NCBI GenBank assembly: GCA_963575745.1
Contig: CAUYUJ010003891.1
Location: 1,225,017-1,286,016 of the forward strand
DNA length: 61,000 nucleotides
Source: Prorocentrum cordatum
Lineage: Eukaryota; Sar; Dinophyceae; Prorocentrales; Prorocentraceae
Direction: 5' to 3'
Position numbers and translations under genes: made by a program. Positions 52,701 to 61,000 of this stretch are shown piece after piece (the first letter of the stretch is position 1; each line of letters opens with the position of its first letter). Under the pieces are notes generated by a model. It had not been told where the DNA came from, ran no database searches, and saw only the letters and a program-made list of their open reading frames with translations.

Positions 52701-53240
52701 TGGGCTTATCCAGGTTAGTCCCGCCTTACTCCCGCGCAATCTGGGCCAATCTGGCCAAATCCCAAGCTTCATCCGGCCAGATCCGGTAAATTGCCTTCTT
52801 CGTCGGGCTTGTTCGTTTTTCATTGTTCCAGCGAAGACCTCCCAAGAGCTGCCTCCTAGCATCTCCCATCCGGCGGCGGCGGCGACGGCGAACAGCAAGC
52901 GCCCCCGAGGCGCTGGCCGCTGTTGGCGGGCGCCTGCCTCCAGAATGGCACCACCACTGGCCTTCTGTTCGGCTTCGCGGCCCTCGCGCCCGCGCTCCAG
53001 GACTGGACGACGGCGGCGGCGGCTGCGACGATAACGACGACGATAACGACCACGACCACGACCGAGACCACGACGACGACGACGACGACAACGACGACGA
53101 ACCCTCAGCCAGGCGCGGCCGCGGCCCGCCGCCGCGGCCCCGGCCTCGTCGGCCTGTGGGAGCGTCGGCGGCGCTGGGAGTCCAGGCTGGGGTCGTGGCC
53201 GTGGTCGCACGGCGCGGCGTGGCGCCTCGGCCTCGGTCAG
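52701..53240. other. GC-rich spacer with ACGACG repeat
   Basis: ACGACG/GACCACGACC at 53005-53105. Open frames on both strands, none convincing. Confidence 0.4.
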
Positions 53241-53242
53241 GG

Positions 53243-53572
53243 TCAGCGAGGGTTCGAGGTTCGAGGTTTCCCGAGGTTATTGTAGGTTATCGGCGGTTTC
53301 TCAGCCTCTGGGTGCTTTCCAGCAGCCGCGCCACGCCGAGAGCGTTCCGAGTGTGCCCGGATCGTCCCGAACTGCCGCCGGGGAGCCGAGGTCTGACCCC
53401 AAAGCCAGGGGGTAATGTTAGGGGGACGAGACGAGACGAGACCAATGACGAAGTCATGCAACAAATGCACGACTTCTCCCCTGAGCGCCACGGCGAACGC
53501 GAGCACACGGTAGCGCACCACGAGCAAGTGGAAGCAGTTGAAGACCAGGAACATTTCTACCGCACAGAGCAC
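53243..53572 (-). CDS. Possible minus-strand exon with hydrophobic segment
   Basis: Minus frame starts …VEMFLVFNCFHLLVVRYRV…, a possible membrane segment, but the + strand of the same bases is an equally good charged frame (…HDFSPERHGEREHTVAHHE…). Strand unresolved. Confidence 0.25.
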   Translation of the reverse strand: MLCAVEMFLVFNCFHLLVVRYRVLAFAVALRGEVVHLLHDFVIGLVSSRPPNITPWLWGQTSAPRRQFGTIRAHSERSRRGAAAGKHPEAEKPPITYNNLGKPRTSNPR

Positions 53573-53699
53573 GACGAGGGCCGCGAACGCGCAACCACAG
53601 TCTGTTCATCGATATGCCTGGGAGCGGCATCCTGGCAGCAGCCGCCCCTGGGGCAGGACAGGTCGCGGTCGTGGAAACCGCCGACCCCATAGCAGCTCC

Positions 53700-54240
53700 T
53701 TTGCCTCCGCCGCGTGCAGTACCAAAACGGCCGCCCTGCACGCCCCGCAGCACCTTCTTCGCCGCCGCCGCCTTCTCCTCACGCTCCGTGTCGTCACGCT
53801 CCGCTGGCTCGCTGCGAAAGTCCTGTTCTCCACGCCGAAGGCGCGGACCACGTCCACGATGCTGGTCTCGCCTACCTGCGCGTCCGTAGGGGGGAGCACT
53901 GTCACCACCGCGCCCGCCGATGCCGCCTTTGACCAGAGGCGGGTGGGTCAGTGCCAGGCCGATGCCCCGAAGGCTCCCCCCATCTCCCCAGACTGCCCTG
54001 CCGGAGAAGAGGTGCATCCCACTCGTCGTCTCCACCATCACCGTGTGCGGAACGCCCGCGGGCTCAGCACTTGCATCAGCAGCCGCGGGCCCTCCATCTG
54101 GGCCGCCAGCAAGCGCCCTTCGTAACGCCTTGCCGAGGACGGTGAGCTGCTGGCCAAGGTGGCCCACGATCTCGTCGAAGGCCTTCAACAGGTGCAGCGC
54201 CACTCGGATTTGCGCCCGCGCATACTGCGCGCGGCGCTGG
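53700..54240 (-). CDS. Locus H: minus-strand gene, unknown
   Basis: Read on the minus strand from about 54235: QIRVALHLLKAFDEIVGHLG, …QQLTVLGKALRRALAGGPD…, …HTVMVETTSGMHLFSGRAV…, …LRGIGLALTHPPLVKGGIG…; then in a second frame VTVLPPTDAQVGETSIVDVV RAFGVENRTF, then back to …SEPAERDDTEREEKAAAAK…. Two frame changes (about 53930 and 53850) may be introns or indels. The second segment is bordered by CGCAG and TTCGCAG. No domain recognised. It marks a switch of coding strand relative to 7-44 kb. Confidence 0.45.
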
Positions 54241-54875
54241 GCGGCCGTCCGATACGGCCGGCGGGCACGCCGCCGCCAGGGGCTCCGGATCCAGCGCGGC
54301 CCTGAGGGAGCGGGGCGAGGCGCGGCAAGGGAGATGGAAAGGCGGCCGCGGGGGCCGCGGACGGCGCGTGAGCGCCGATGGCGCGGGCTCGGCAGCCCAA
54401 ATCGAGCCGAGCTGGCAGCTTGGGGCAACGGTAGGGGGGGTAGCCTCAGGGAGAGACGCATCGGCCCCAAGTCGCCCGTTGATCGCCGATATGGACTGGT
54501 CTCACCTGACTTTCCCCCTCTGCGCGGCCGGCTCGGGTCGTTTTTGTCGGCGCGGCGCCGCGGTCAGAATGTTTCGAGGTTCGAGGGCCTGAGGATCGAG
54601 CGTCGAGGGTCGAGGATCGAGGGCCGCTTCTGTCGGCGCCAAAGTGTGTGGTGGTCTTGGGCCGCTCTTATCGGCGCGGCGCCGCGGCCCTACCGTTGCT
54701 CCTACTCGGAGTGGGGGTCGGGCTCCCACTCGAGCTGTAGTCGAACAGCTGGTTTCGCACTGCATCTGTTCTGCTGTGTCGAAGACTGTTTCGACGAGGT
54801 CACGGGGCTTGAGCAGCTACGAAGTCATGCGGTTATCTTCGGATCGGGAATCGTCAACCGCATAAGTCTGCAGCC
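54241..54875. other. Spacer, no gene assigned
   Basis: Contains short direct repeats (GGTTCGAGG, GTCGAGG at 54575-54625; TCGGCGCGGCGCCGCGG at 54547 and 54673). No convincing exon. Confidence 0.35.
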
Positions 54876-54885
54876 TTGAAGATGG

Positions 54886-55037
54886 GGGAGCGAGACGGGC
54901 AGTGGAAGATGTGCCCGGCTGCCCGCGGCAAGCTTCGCCGCCGCGCCGCCGCAGCACTCGTGTGCGACGGCGCCCTGCGACGGCGCCCCAAGCACCGTCC
55001 GCAGAGGGCATTTGCCATCTCTGTTCCGCCCCGCAGG
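54886..55037 (+). CDS. Possible short + strand exon
   Basis: From ATG at 54888: MGERDGQWKMCPAARGKLRR…, …RPQRAFAISVPPR, followed by CCCCGCAGGG. Basic and Ala-rich. Weak. Confidence 0.25.
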
Positions 55038-55039
55038 GT

Positions 55040-55550
55040 GTGCTCGTGGGGTCTACTCGGGCCGTCTTGGGACTGTCTTGGGTTCCTGCGAGGCTGTCCC
55101 GTGGCGCCCTCTTGGGCCGTCTTGGAGATCTCGGGGGCCATCTCGGGGCCTCCGGGCCGGCTTGGGGCCCTCTTCTTGGGCCCCTTCTATTCTCGGCCGT
55201 TTCTTGGAGTTGTCTTGGGGGCATCTATGGGCCCTTTTGGGGTATCTCGGAGCCTTCTTGGAGTGGTCCTCGGCCGTCTCGGTGACTTCTACGGGCTCTC
55301 ATTGGACTCTGTTGGGCTCTCGTTAGTGCTTCTGCTGCTCTTGTGGGACTGCCTTTAGCCGAGAGCCCCCGAGAACCGCACATATTCGTACTTGATGCCT
55401 TCAGGCTTTGGGTGATTGGAGTACTTTTTGGGAGGGCATCTTGGCCTCCTCGTGTCTTGGAAGCCTCTTGGGGCATGCTCGGCGCTCTTGGGGCCATCTT
55501 GGTGGCCCTTCTGGGCCGTATTGGAAGTCTTGAATATTTTGGGATCGTCC
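55040..55550 (+). repeat. TCTTGGGG-type dispersed repeat
   Basis: Units such as GCCGTCTTGGGA, CTCTTGGGCCGTCTTGGAG and GGGGCCATCTTGG. Non-repeat break at 55330-55410. Confidence 0.75.
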
Positions 55551-55694
55551 CATGGAAGCGTCGGGCCGCGCAGGCGTCGGACGAGCCTCAGGCAGGGCGG
55601 GGGGGGAAGCACGTTCCTGGGTGTGGCCCAGGGCGGGCTGCCTTGGAAGATTTACTCGGCGACGATCGAGGGGGGGACATGAGAAGGAGACGGT

Positions 55695-55825
55695 CTTCTC
55701 ATAAGGCGGCCAGACTTCTCAGAAACCCTGGCGCCTTCTGAGTGGTTTTCTGTGTCTTCTGGGAAAGCTTAGAACACTTCTCAGAAGGCCAGGGGACTTC
55801 CGAGCCTTCTGAGAAGGCCCGCCCC
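55695..55825 (+). repeat. CTTCTCAGAAG / CTTCTGAG cluster
   Basis: Six or more copies of ACTTCTCAGAA or CCTTCTGAG in both orientations; GCCTTCTGAGAAGGC at 55804-55818 has 7-base arms around one base. Confidence 0.7.
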
Positions 55826-55924
55826 TTCTATGCATGGTGGCGGCTGCACCACCACCAAGCCTTCACATACCCATGTCAGGCCAGATATTGGTCCATCGGG
55901 GGACAGATCAGAGTAAGGGGGCCG

Positions 55925-56005
55925 AACAGTCTTACCCGCGACCCACCCGCGACCGCGACCCACCCGCAGGCTACCCGCGACCCATTCGCGACCCATCCGT
56001 ATTGC
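55925..56005 (-). repeat. Inverted copy of GGGTCGCGGGT minisatellite
   Basis: CCCGCGACCCACCCGCGACC repeat; reverse complement of the 45490-45705 array. Confidence 0.85.
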
Positions 56006-56009
56006 TCGG

Positions 56010-56215
56010 ACGACCATCCGGCGACTGTGGCAGGCTCGTTGCGCAATGGGTAAAAAGCATCGGCGCCTGCAGCGGGCATCCTGAAATTTGATTTCGAGCC
56101 TCGCAGGCGGCCGACGACCCTATCCCGCGGAGGCTATTGTATTAATGTATGCCCCCCGGCCTTCCCGGGCTGATACATACTTATATAATTAAATGTATCT
56201 AGATATATGTTTATG
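56010..56215. other. AT-rich spacer
   Basis: Contains CATACTTATATAATTAAATG at 56176-56195. No gene seen. Confidence 0.35.
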
Positions 56216-57450
56216 TTATACAGATGTTGATACGTATGTTCGTACGTGTGTGAAAATGCAACTAGACATACAATCCAGGAGTTTGAGCCCTTTCTTTATT
56301 AGACCTCCACGGGTCGCGAAAAATCGTGTCGGGGGTCTGTTCGCGATTGAGGCCCCTGGATCGTTTTCGGGTCCCTGGGACTGCAAGGAACAACCTGCGG
56401 CGAGGAGCCGGTCGGAGGGATTGGGTCGGGAGTTCCAGGGCCCGTGTAATGGACAATCCGCGATGTTTAACATCTGGAGGGGGGAGGGAGGGGGGAGGGG
56501 AAGGAGAGTGTTGGGGCGGGGATTATAGGACTGGGGTAGGGGCGACGATGAAAAACCCAGCGGTTTCCTCCAGTCTTCCTTCTCTTCAGGCCCTCATTCC
56601 CTCCTCCCCTCTCTCCCTCCGACGACGACGAGGAGGACCCCTGCGGCCTGAAGCCACGAACAGGTTGCAATATCGTGACAAACCACGGGTGGATCCCTCG
56701 ACGCCACTCTTTCTTTATGCCTCGTTTTGGGTACCTCCATGCGGCCTTCGGCGAAAGGGCTCATGTTCGTCGGGGAGCAAACACTGCCAGAAACATACAA
56801 CCTCGGAGGTCCGCGCGGATCCCTCGGGTCGGCGCTAGACACCCTTCCCTGGCGCGCAGAGCGCGCCACGGGCGGTGCCGGAGGCGCGGCCAGGGGGCCC
56901 CAGCGCCGACGCGAGGAGTCCGCGCCGACCTCCGAGTTTTTAAATATGTCCTTGTTTGGTCCCCTGCTTGTGGCCGTGCTTCGACTGTAAACTGAGAGAG
57001 GTCCGCCCGCCGCGTTTGTCTCGCGACGCCAGGTGGGCGACGAACAAGTCTAGGCTCTATCACGCCGACGTTCGCGGCGTAAGCTGCCCGCGTAAGGTCG
57101 CGCGTAAGCGCCCTGGTCTCCCAATGTAGCGTGCCGCGCTGGCGACCCGCGTAGGCCACGGCATAAGGTCGCTTTGTCATCTCGCGTAAGACCCGTTTGT
57201 TTTCGTCGCTCAGGTGTCTTGGGGTGGCGGCGTCGACGGGCGGCCCCGGCGGCAACGGCGGGCGGGCTGGGCCTTGATGGCCTCGGTCTCGGCGAGGACG
57301 AGGAGGATCAGAGCGTGGATTACCTGACCCGCTTTCGCTTTACGGTAAAACCAAGTCATACCACGCGCCGCTTCGTCAAGCGGCCTGACCAGTACGGGCC
57401 GTAGTTTGGCATCGCTTGGTATCTCGAAAGCGAGGTAGGTTTGTTTGCCC
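56216..57450 (-). CDS. Locus I: minus-strand gene, unknown
   Basis: Reading right to left: after CCTCTAG at about 57450, GGKQTYLAFEIPSDAKLRPV…, …RGMTWFYRKAKAGQVIHAL…LVLAETEAIKAQPA; then, one frame over, …RHLSDENKRVLREMTKRPY…, …YAANVGVIEPRLVRR…, …TVEARPQAGDQTRTYLKT…; then across an inverted-repeat intron to RLYVSGSVCSPTNMSPFAEG…, …RDPPVVCHDIATCSWLQAA. A final segment (56473-56216, …LIKKGLKLLDCMSSCIFTH…) may be the last exon. The frame change near 57230 in GC-rich sequence is an indel or a small intron. No family recognised. Three adjoining protein-like blocks on one strand make the locus credible. Confidence 0.55.
56802..56929 (-). mobile_element. Intron with terminal inverted repeats (introner-like), locus I
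   Basis: Arms 56802-56836 and 56902-56936 are reverse complements at 31 of 35 positions (CTCGGAGGTC…). On the minus strand CGGAG|GTCGGC (GT donor) and CTCCGAG|GTTG (acceptor) remove 128 bases and join …TYLKTR-R-LYVSGSVCSP… in frame. The donor-side arm extends seven bases into the exon, as in the gene D intron. Confidence 0.7.
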
Positions 57451-57457
57451 CCTAGAG

Positions 57458-57459
<2 letters not shown>

Positions 57460-57501
<42 letters not shown>

Positions 57502-57502
57502 T
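57460..57502 (+). repeat. GACGAC repeat
   Basis: Short (GAC)n, probably in an intron of locus I. Confidence 0.9.
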
Positions 57503-57908
57503 GTCGACGGCGGCGGTAGCGGCGGCGGCGCCCGCGGCGACGGGCGGGCGGGCTGGCGTCAGGCGCTCGAGCTCGGGGACGACCAGCCGGTGGACACCAG
57601 CGAGGCTTGGATTCTCGGCGCACAGACACGCAAGCCGTGTATGCGCACATATGGCTACCAAAACATACACACGACAGATGCAGGCATCTCTACTAGAGGT
57701 ACATGCCAACATCCCCGACATGCCTGGGGCACATTGAAACCCCCTCATCCGATCCAGGTCTCCTGCTGCTCAGTGTGACCTGTGTAGCGTAGCCTTCTGG
57801 CGAAGCCCCATGCGCCGCCACGCTGGTCCGGGCAGGCCTGGCGTTCCCGCTGTCGGCCGTCTCGCCGACGGGGTCGAGGCGTTGGAGGGATATTAAGAGG
57901 ACAAAAAC
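57503..57908. other. Spacer upstream of locus I
   Basis: Minus frame …NPSLAGVHRLVVPELERL… (about 57540-57620) may be an upstream exon of locus I. Otherwise unassigned. Confidence 0.3.
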
Positions 57909-58352
57909 ATGGACCCCTGCAATGTTGGATTCAAAGTTGGGCTAGGCCTCGCGGAGGCCCTGGGGATCCACTTCTTTGTCTTCTCACGCTTGTGCTGCCG
58001 AGTGCCTGGGATCAACTTTGAATTGGGTGATCATGGGAGGTCGAGTCAGGTGTTCAACTTTTGTGTCCATCTACGGGAGGAGTCTCTGCTCCTTCGCCGC
58101 CTGTACCATCTTGCGTGGTGCCATGTTTTGCCGTGCGGGATTAGACGACGTCGTAGGCGGTTGCGCAGTGTCATACAGCTGTGTGGAATGCCACGAGTTC
58201 GGAGATGGTTGAGTAGTGTAGTGCCGTGCGGTTCCGGTGGGCTCCATGCGGCTTCGTCCTCCAGTTCCACATCAGCCGCGGCAAGAGCAGGCGAACCCGA
58301 GGCCTCGGCAGGTGAGCCAAGGCAGCGTCGCCTCTGGCGGTTTCAGTCCTGA
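57909..58352 (+). CDS. Possible short protein, unknown
   Basis: ATG at 57909, 147 codons to TGA: MDPCNVGFKVGLGLAEALGI…, then Arg-rich and Ser/Ala-rich. Overlapping frames are also open, and no conserved feature is seen. Confidence 0.25.
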   Translation: MDPCNVGFKVGLGLAEALGIHFFVFSRLCCRVPGINFELGDHGRSSQVFNFCVHLREESLLLRRLYHLAWCHVLPCGIRRRRRRLRSVIQLCGMPRVRRWLSSVVPCGSGGLHAASSSSSTSAAARAGEPEASAGEPRQRRLWRFQS

Positions 58353-58379
58353 GACTCGTACTGATGATGGATTTTGGTC

Positions 58380-58475
58380 CTTCTCCCCCTTCTTATCTTC
58401 CCTGTCCTCCTCTTGCTCCTCTCCCTCCGTCTCCTGCTCCTCCTCCTCCCCTCCCGCTCCACCTCGACCTGGCGG
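58380..58475 (+). repeat. CTCCTC pyrimidine tract
   Basis: C/T-rich stretch, possible intron filler. Confidence 0.75.
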
Positions 58476-59250
58476 CCCGACCAAGAATGAAGGAAAGGGG
58501 CCCAGGAGTTTTTTCACAATGTTTGGGCTCCCAAGCCCTCGAGCATTCCAATAACGTTAGGATCAAGAATTGCTCGCGGGGAAGGCCCCAGGGTTCATGA
58601 CCCGTTCCCACCAGGACCCCCTCCCTCGGGCCAAAGAGATGGGGTAGGAGGGCTGCAGGTGCCCCTGACCCAAGGTGCCCCCAGCTTTTCGCTCCATTCT
58701 GGAGGCTGTGGGGGCCTCTTTGGACATCCTCGGGATACCCTGGGCCAGGGGCACTTCTGGCAACACCCGAGAGGAGAGGGAGGCGGTCCTGGTGTGCCCA
58801 TCTCTTGAGGCGGTTCTGTGTGCCCACCTCTCCCTGGCAACATTTGGCACTTCTGTCGGCCTCGTGTGCTCACCTCCTCTTCTTGGTGATTATTCATCTT
58901 CTTGCATTGAAGCGCGTTTCAGGTACGCTTGGCGTTCTTCCGCGCATTGCTTCGGAGATCCTCTGTGGTCGTCTCTCCTCCTCCGCCTCCTCCTCTTTCT
59001 CCTCCTCCTCGTCCTCCTCCTGCATAAATCTGACTTTGTGACACGCGCGTGGATTATCTGGCGCGCGCCGCACTGGTCTAGAGCCACACAGTCGCACATT
59101 CAGCCCTCGAGGTTGTCCCTGGGAGGGCCTCATCCGCGACTCCTCGCGCCCGATCTTAACTGGGGATGGGGGGGGCCTGGTAGAGGCTGTCAGCGAGTGC
59201 GTATTCGGCGCGTGTTCTCTTTGCCTACTTATATGGAGGTCGCGGCAGGC
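58476..59250. other. Spacer, no gene assigned
   Basis: Contains a short CTCCTC run (58977-59022) and scattered TCTTGG units. A frame at 59040-59250 is weakly protein-like. No firm exon. Confidence 0.35.
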
Positions 59251-59254
59251 GTAG

Positions 59255-59315
59255 GACGACCTGGTGTGTCAGCTGTGCTTCAGCAAGGTTTGCGGCAAGT
59301 GGAGACATGCGGCGG
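59255..59315 (+). CDS. Small exon with Cys-x2-Cys
   Basis: After GGCGTAG (the TAG is in frame, so this is an exon start): DDLVCQLCFSKVCGKWRHAA. Possible zinc-knuckle segment. Isolated. Confidence 0.35.
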
Positions 59316-59334
59316 GAAGGGACATACATCTTGC

Positions 59335-59358
59335 ACATATATATATATATATAGGTGC

Positions 59359-59396
<38 letters not shown>
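59335..59396 (+). repeat. TA dinucleotide repeat
   Basis: (TA)n with one GTGCG break; directly follows the small exon. Confidence 0.95.
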
Positions 59397-59599
59397 GAGT
59401 TGCTTCAGTTCAGATGCTGGTGTTTTGTGTAGTGATTACATGTTCCTCGGACCAAGGGCCGGCTCGAACGCCCCATTATGCCTCCAACAAGGCCGAAGAT
59501 ACGCCAAACCATGACACGACACTTTCGGGATGTCTCAACATGGCCCCAAGGACACCAAAGAGGGCCCGAAGTCTGCATAGGACGGCCTAGGAACTTCCT

Positions 59600-59770
59600 A
59601 AGACCACCCAAGCCATGAGCGAATGTGAAAGTGAGCGGGTCTGGTCATGAGTGGCCTGAGCATGAGTGGGTCTAAGTGTGAGTGAGTCTGAGAGCGAGTG
59701 GGTCTAAGTCTGAGTGTGCCTGATCGAATATGAGAGACCCTCAGTATGAGCGAGCATGAGTGAGGAGGCA
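59600..59770 (+). repeat. GAGTGGGTCTAAGTGTGAGT minisatellite
   Basis: Degenerate GAGTG(G/A)GTCT and TGAGTGAGTCTGAG units over about 170 bases. Confidence 0.75.
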
Positions 59771-59882
59771 GAGGCGTGACACAGCAACAAGGTCCCACCA
59801 CTTCCTCATGCTGAAATGTTCCAGGGCCGCCCCGAGAGCCGCCCCCGAGAGCCGCAGCCAGAGCCGCGAGCCCCCCAAACAG

Positions 59883-60210
59883 GTCTTTACCCTGGCCGCC
59901 TCCGCCAACATGCTGGCGCCGCTCGTCTTCGCGGGGCCCGTGCTGGACGCGCTGGGGCCCCGTTCCTGCGCGTGTGTTCGCGCCCCAGCAGCTCTCTCGC
60001 CGCCCGCCGCCGACGACATCGACGACGACGACGTCGGCGGCGGCGGCGGCGACAACAGCGAGCCTTGCGATCCGAGGGCGGGCCTTGCGCGAGGAGGGCG
60101 TCGGTGCGATTCGGCGCGGCGGCTCTGCTTCTGGCGGCTGCTGCTGGGGCCCGGCCCGAGGCGTGCACCTTCCTGGTGGGCGCCGGGTTCCTGCTGTTCG
60201 GGGTGTCGCA
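59883..60210 (+). CDS. Locus J: membrane-transporter-like exons (MFS, SLC43-like)
   Basis: Exon a (from 59883, after CCCAAACAG): VFTLAASANMLAPLVFAGPV then LDALGPR. Exon b (from about 60092, after GAGGAG): ASVRFGAAALLLAAAAGARP, EACTFLVGAGFLLFGVSHAL. Two hydrophobic helices separated by a D-x3-GPR motif match the helix 2-3 region of major facilitator transporters, where D…G(R/P)R is the signature (family knowledge). The interval between them contains GACGAC repeats and is probably an intron, though its donor is unclear. Upstream and downstream exons would lie outside what I can assign. Confidence 0.45.
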
Positions 60211-61000
60211 CGCGCTGCCAGGCAGCGCGCCGGGCCATCATGCGGTCGGCGCTGCGGGGTTGGGGTGGGACGGGGGGACCCAGACATGTTCGCTTGATGA
60301 AACAAATCAGGACGGGAGATTGTTTGTCGTTTTCGGCCTCCGGGGGCCCTCGCTGGGCCCTGGGACCGTCCAATATCGACCTGCGACGAATAACCCGGTC
60401 GCCAGTCGGGACTTCACAGGGGACCCCGTATTTCAGGAGAAAAAACACAGACAAAATTAATCGTCGATTCCCCGGAAAACATGGGAAACTATGGGCAGTG
60501 GGGGGAAGACAGAAACCCAGAAAATATATGAAAATATTGGGAATCCCTTTATTTGTGTGTATTTATTTGTGTGTCCCAGGGCCCAGGGCCCCTTCAGTAT
60601 TGCAAAAATCAGGGCGTCGCATGTCTGGGGAATGGGCCCCTCCTTTCTCCCAGCCCCCCCCTCCCCTGTCTCTTCCACGGTTGCACACGAGATGCGTGCT
60701 ACCCTCCTCCCCCGATGCCTTGTCGGTTTGCCGCCGCCTCTCCAAATGCGCGGTTGTTTCGCAAGGTTTCAGAGCTGATATTCTAAATTGTTTGTTCGAT
60801 CTTACGTTCTCGGTCCATTGAAAGTGGTTATTCCGCTAGCGTTGGCCGCATTCCAGTATCGGCGACGTGTTTCTGTCGCTCAGGATGGCTTTCGTCCGAG
60901 CGCGGGCCACATTCCTGGATCCGATGTATTCGTCTTGCGCCTTACCCTGATCCTCCTGCTCCTCCTGTTCCTCATGCTGCTGCTGCTGCTGATTCTACTC
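60211..61000. other. Window end, no further gene assigned
   Basis: Unique sequence with AGAAAATATATGAAAATATT (60520s), a C-rich stretch at 60640-60670 and a CTCCTG/CTGCTG run at the end. More exons of locus J may be present, but none is convincing. Confidence 0.35.

Overview
This is nuclear DNA from a eukaryote, most likely a dinoflagellate (inference). It is GC-rich and gene-poor, with very abundant simple repeats. Coding sequence comes in small exons that join at AG|G, often with GC donors, and most recognisable coding blocks resemble lineage-specific multicopy dinoflagellate proteins. I saw no rRNA, tRNA, CRISPR array or bacterial operon. No gene can be checked against transcripts here, so exon limits are estimates. 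Several loci switch reading frame at homopolymer runs, which means either decayed copies or assembly errors.

Layout. 0-6.8 kb is mostly repeats: a 72-73 bp tandem array, a 780 bp purine tract, TG/TA runs and a dispersed TCTTGGGG-type repeat. 6.84-12.38 kb holds scattered + strand fragments of one large decayed gene (locus A). 13.85-14.87 kb is a divergent methyltransferase-like gene. 15.1-17.76 kb is a gene with a Cys-rich N-terminus (locus B), followed by a short exon at 18.4-18.7 kb (locus C).

19.735-41.764 kb is the most interesting part. It is bounded by 52 bp inverted repeats (48/52 identical, all differences transitions), each embedded in a cluster of GTCGTGAG repeats. Inside are gene D (Lys/Ala-rich and Pro-rich protein, about 11 exons), an EcoRI-site-rich ATGGAATTC satellite, gene E (a phase-consistent model of about 10 exons ending in a stop at 36582) and gene F, whose pieces resemble a CACTA/Tnp2-type DDE transposase. 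The arrangement suggests one very large transposon with cargo, but two unrelated dispersed repeats in opposite orientation would look the same.

42-52.4 kb is dominated by repeats: four GC-rich units of about 215 bp, an endonuclease/exonuclease/phosphatase-like fragment, two copies of a roughly 1 kb repeat element, seven units of about 84 bp, GAT arrays and mirror-image repeat clusters around a GGGACAGTGG minisatellite. At 53.7-54.2 and 56.2-57.45 kb the coding signal moves to the minus strand (loci H and I). The end of the window returns to + strand exons, including two membrane-type exons resembling a major facilitator transporter (locus J).

At least three introns or insertions (in D, F and I) carry terminal inverted repeats at their splice sites. 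They look like introner elements: DNA transposons that behave as introns.
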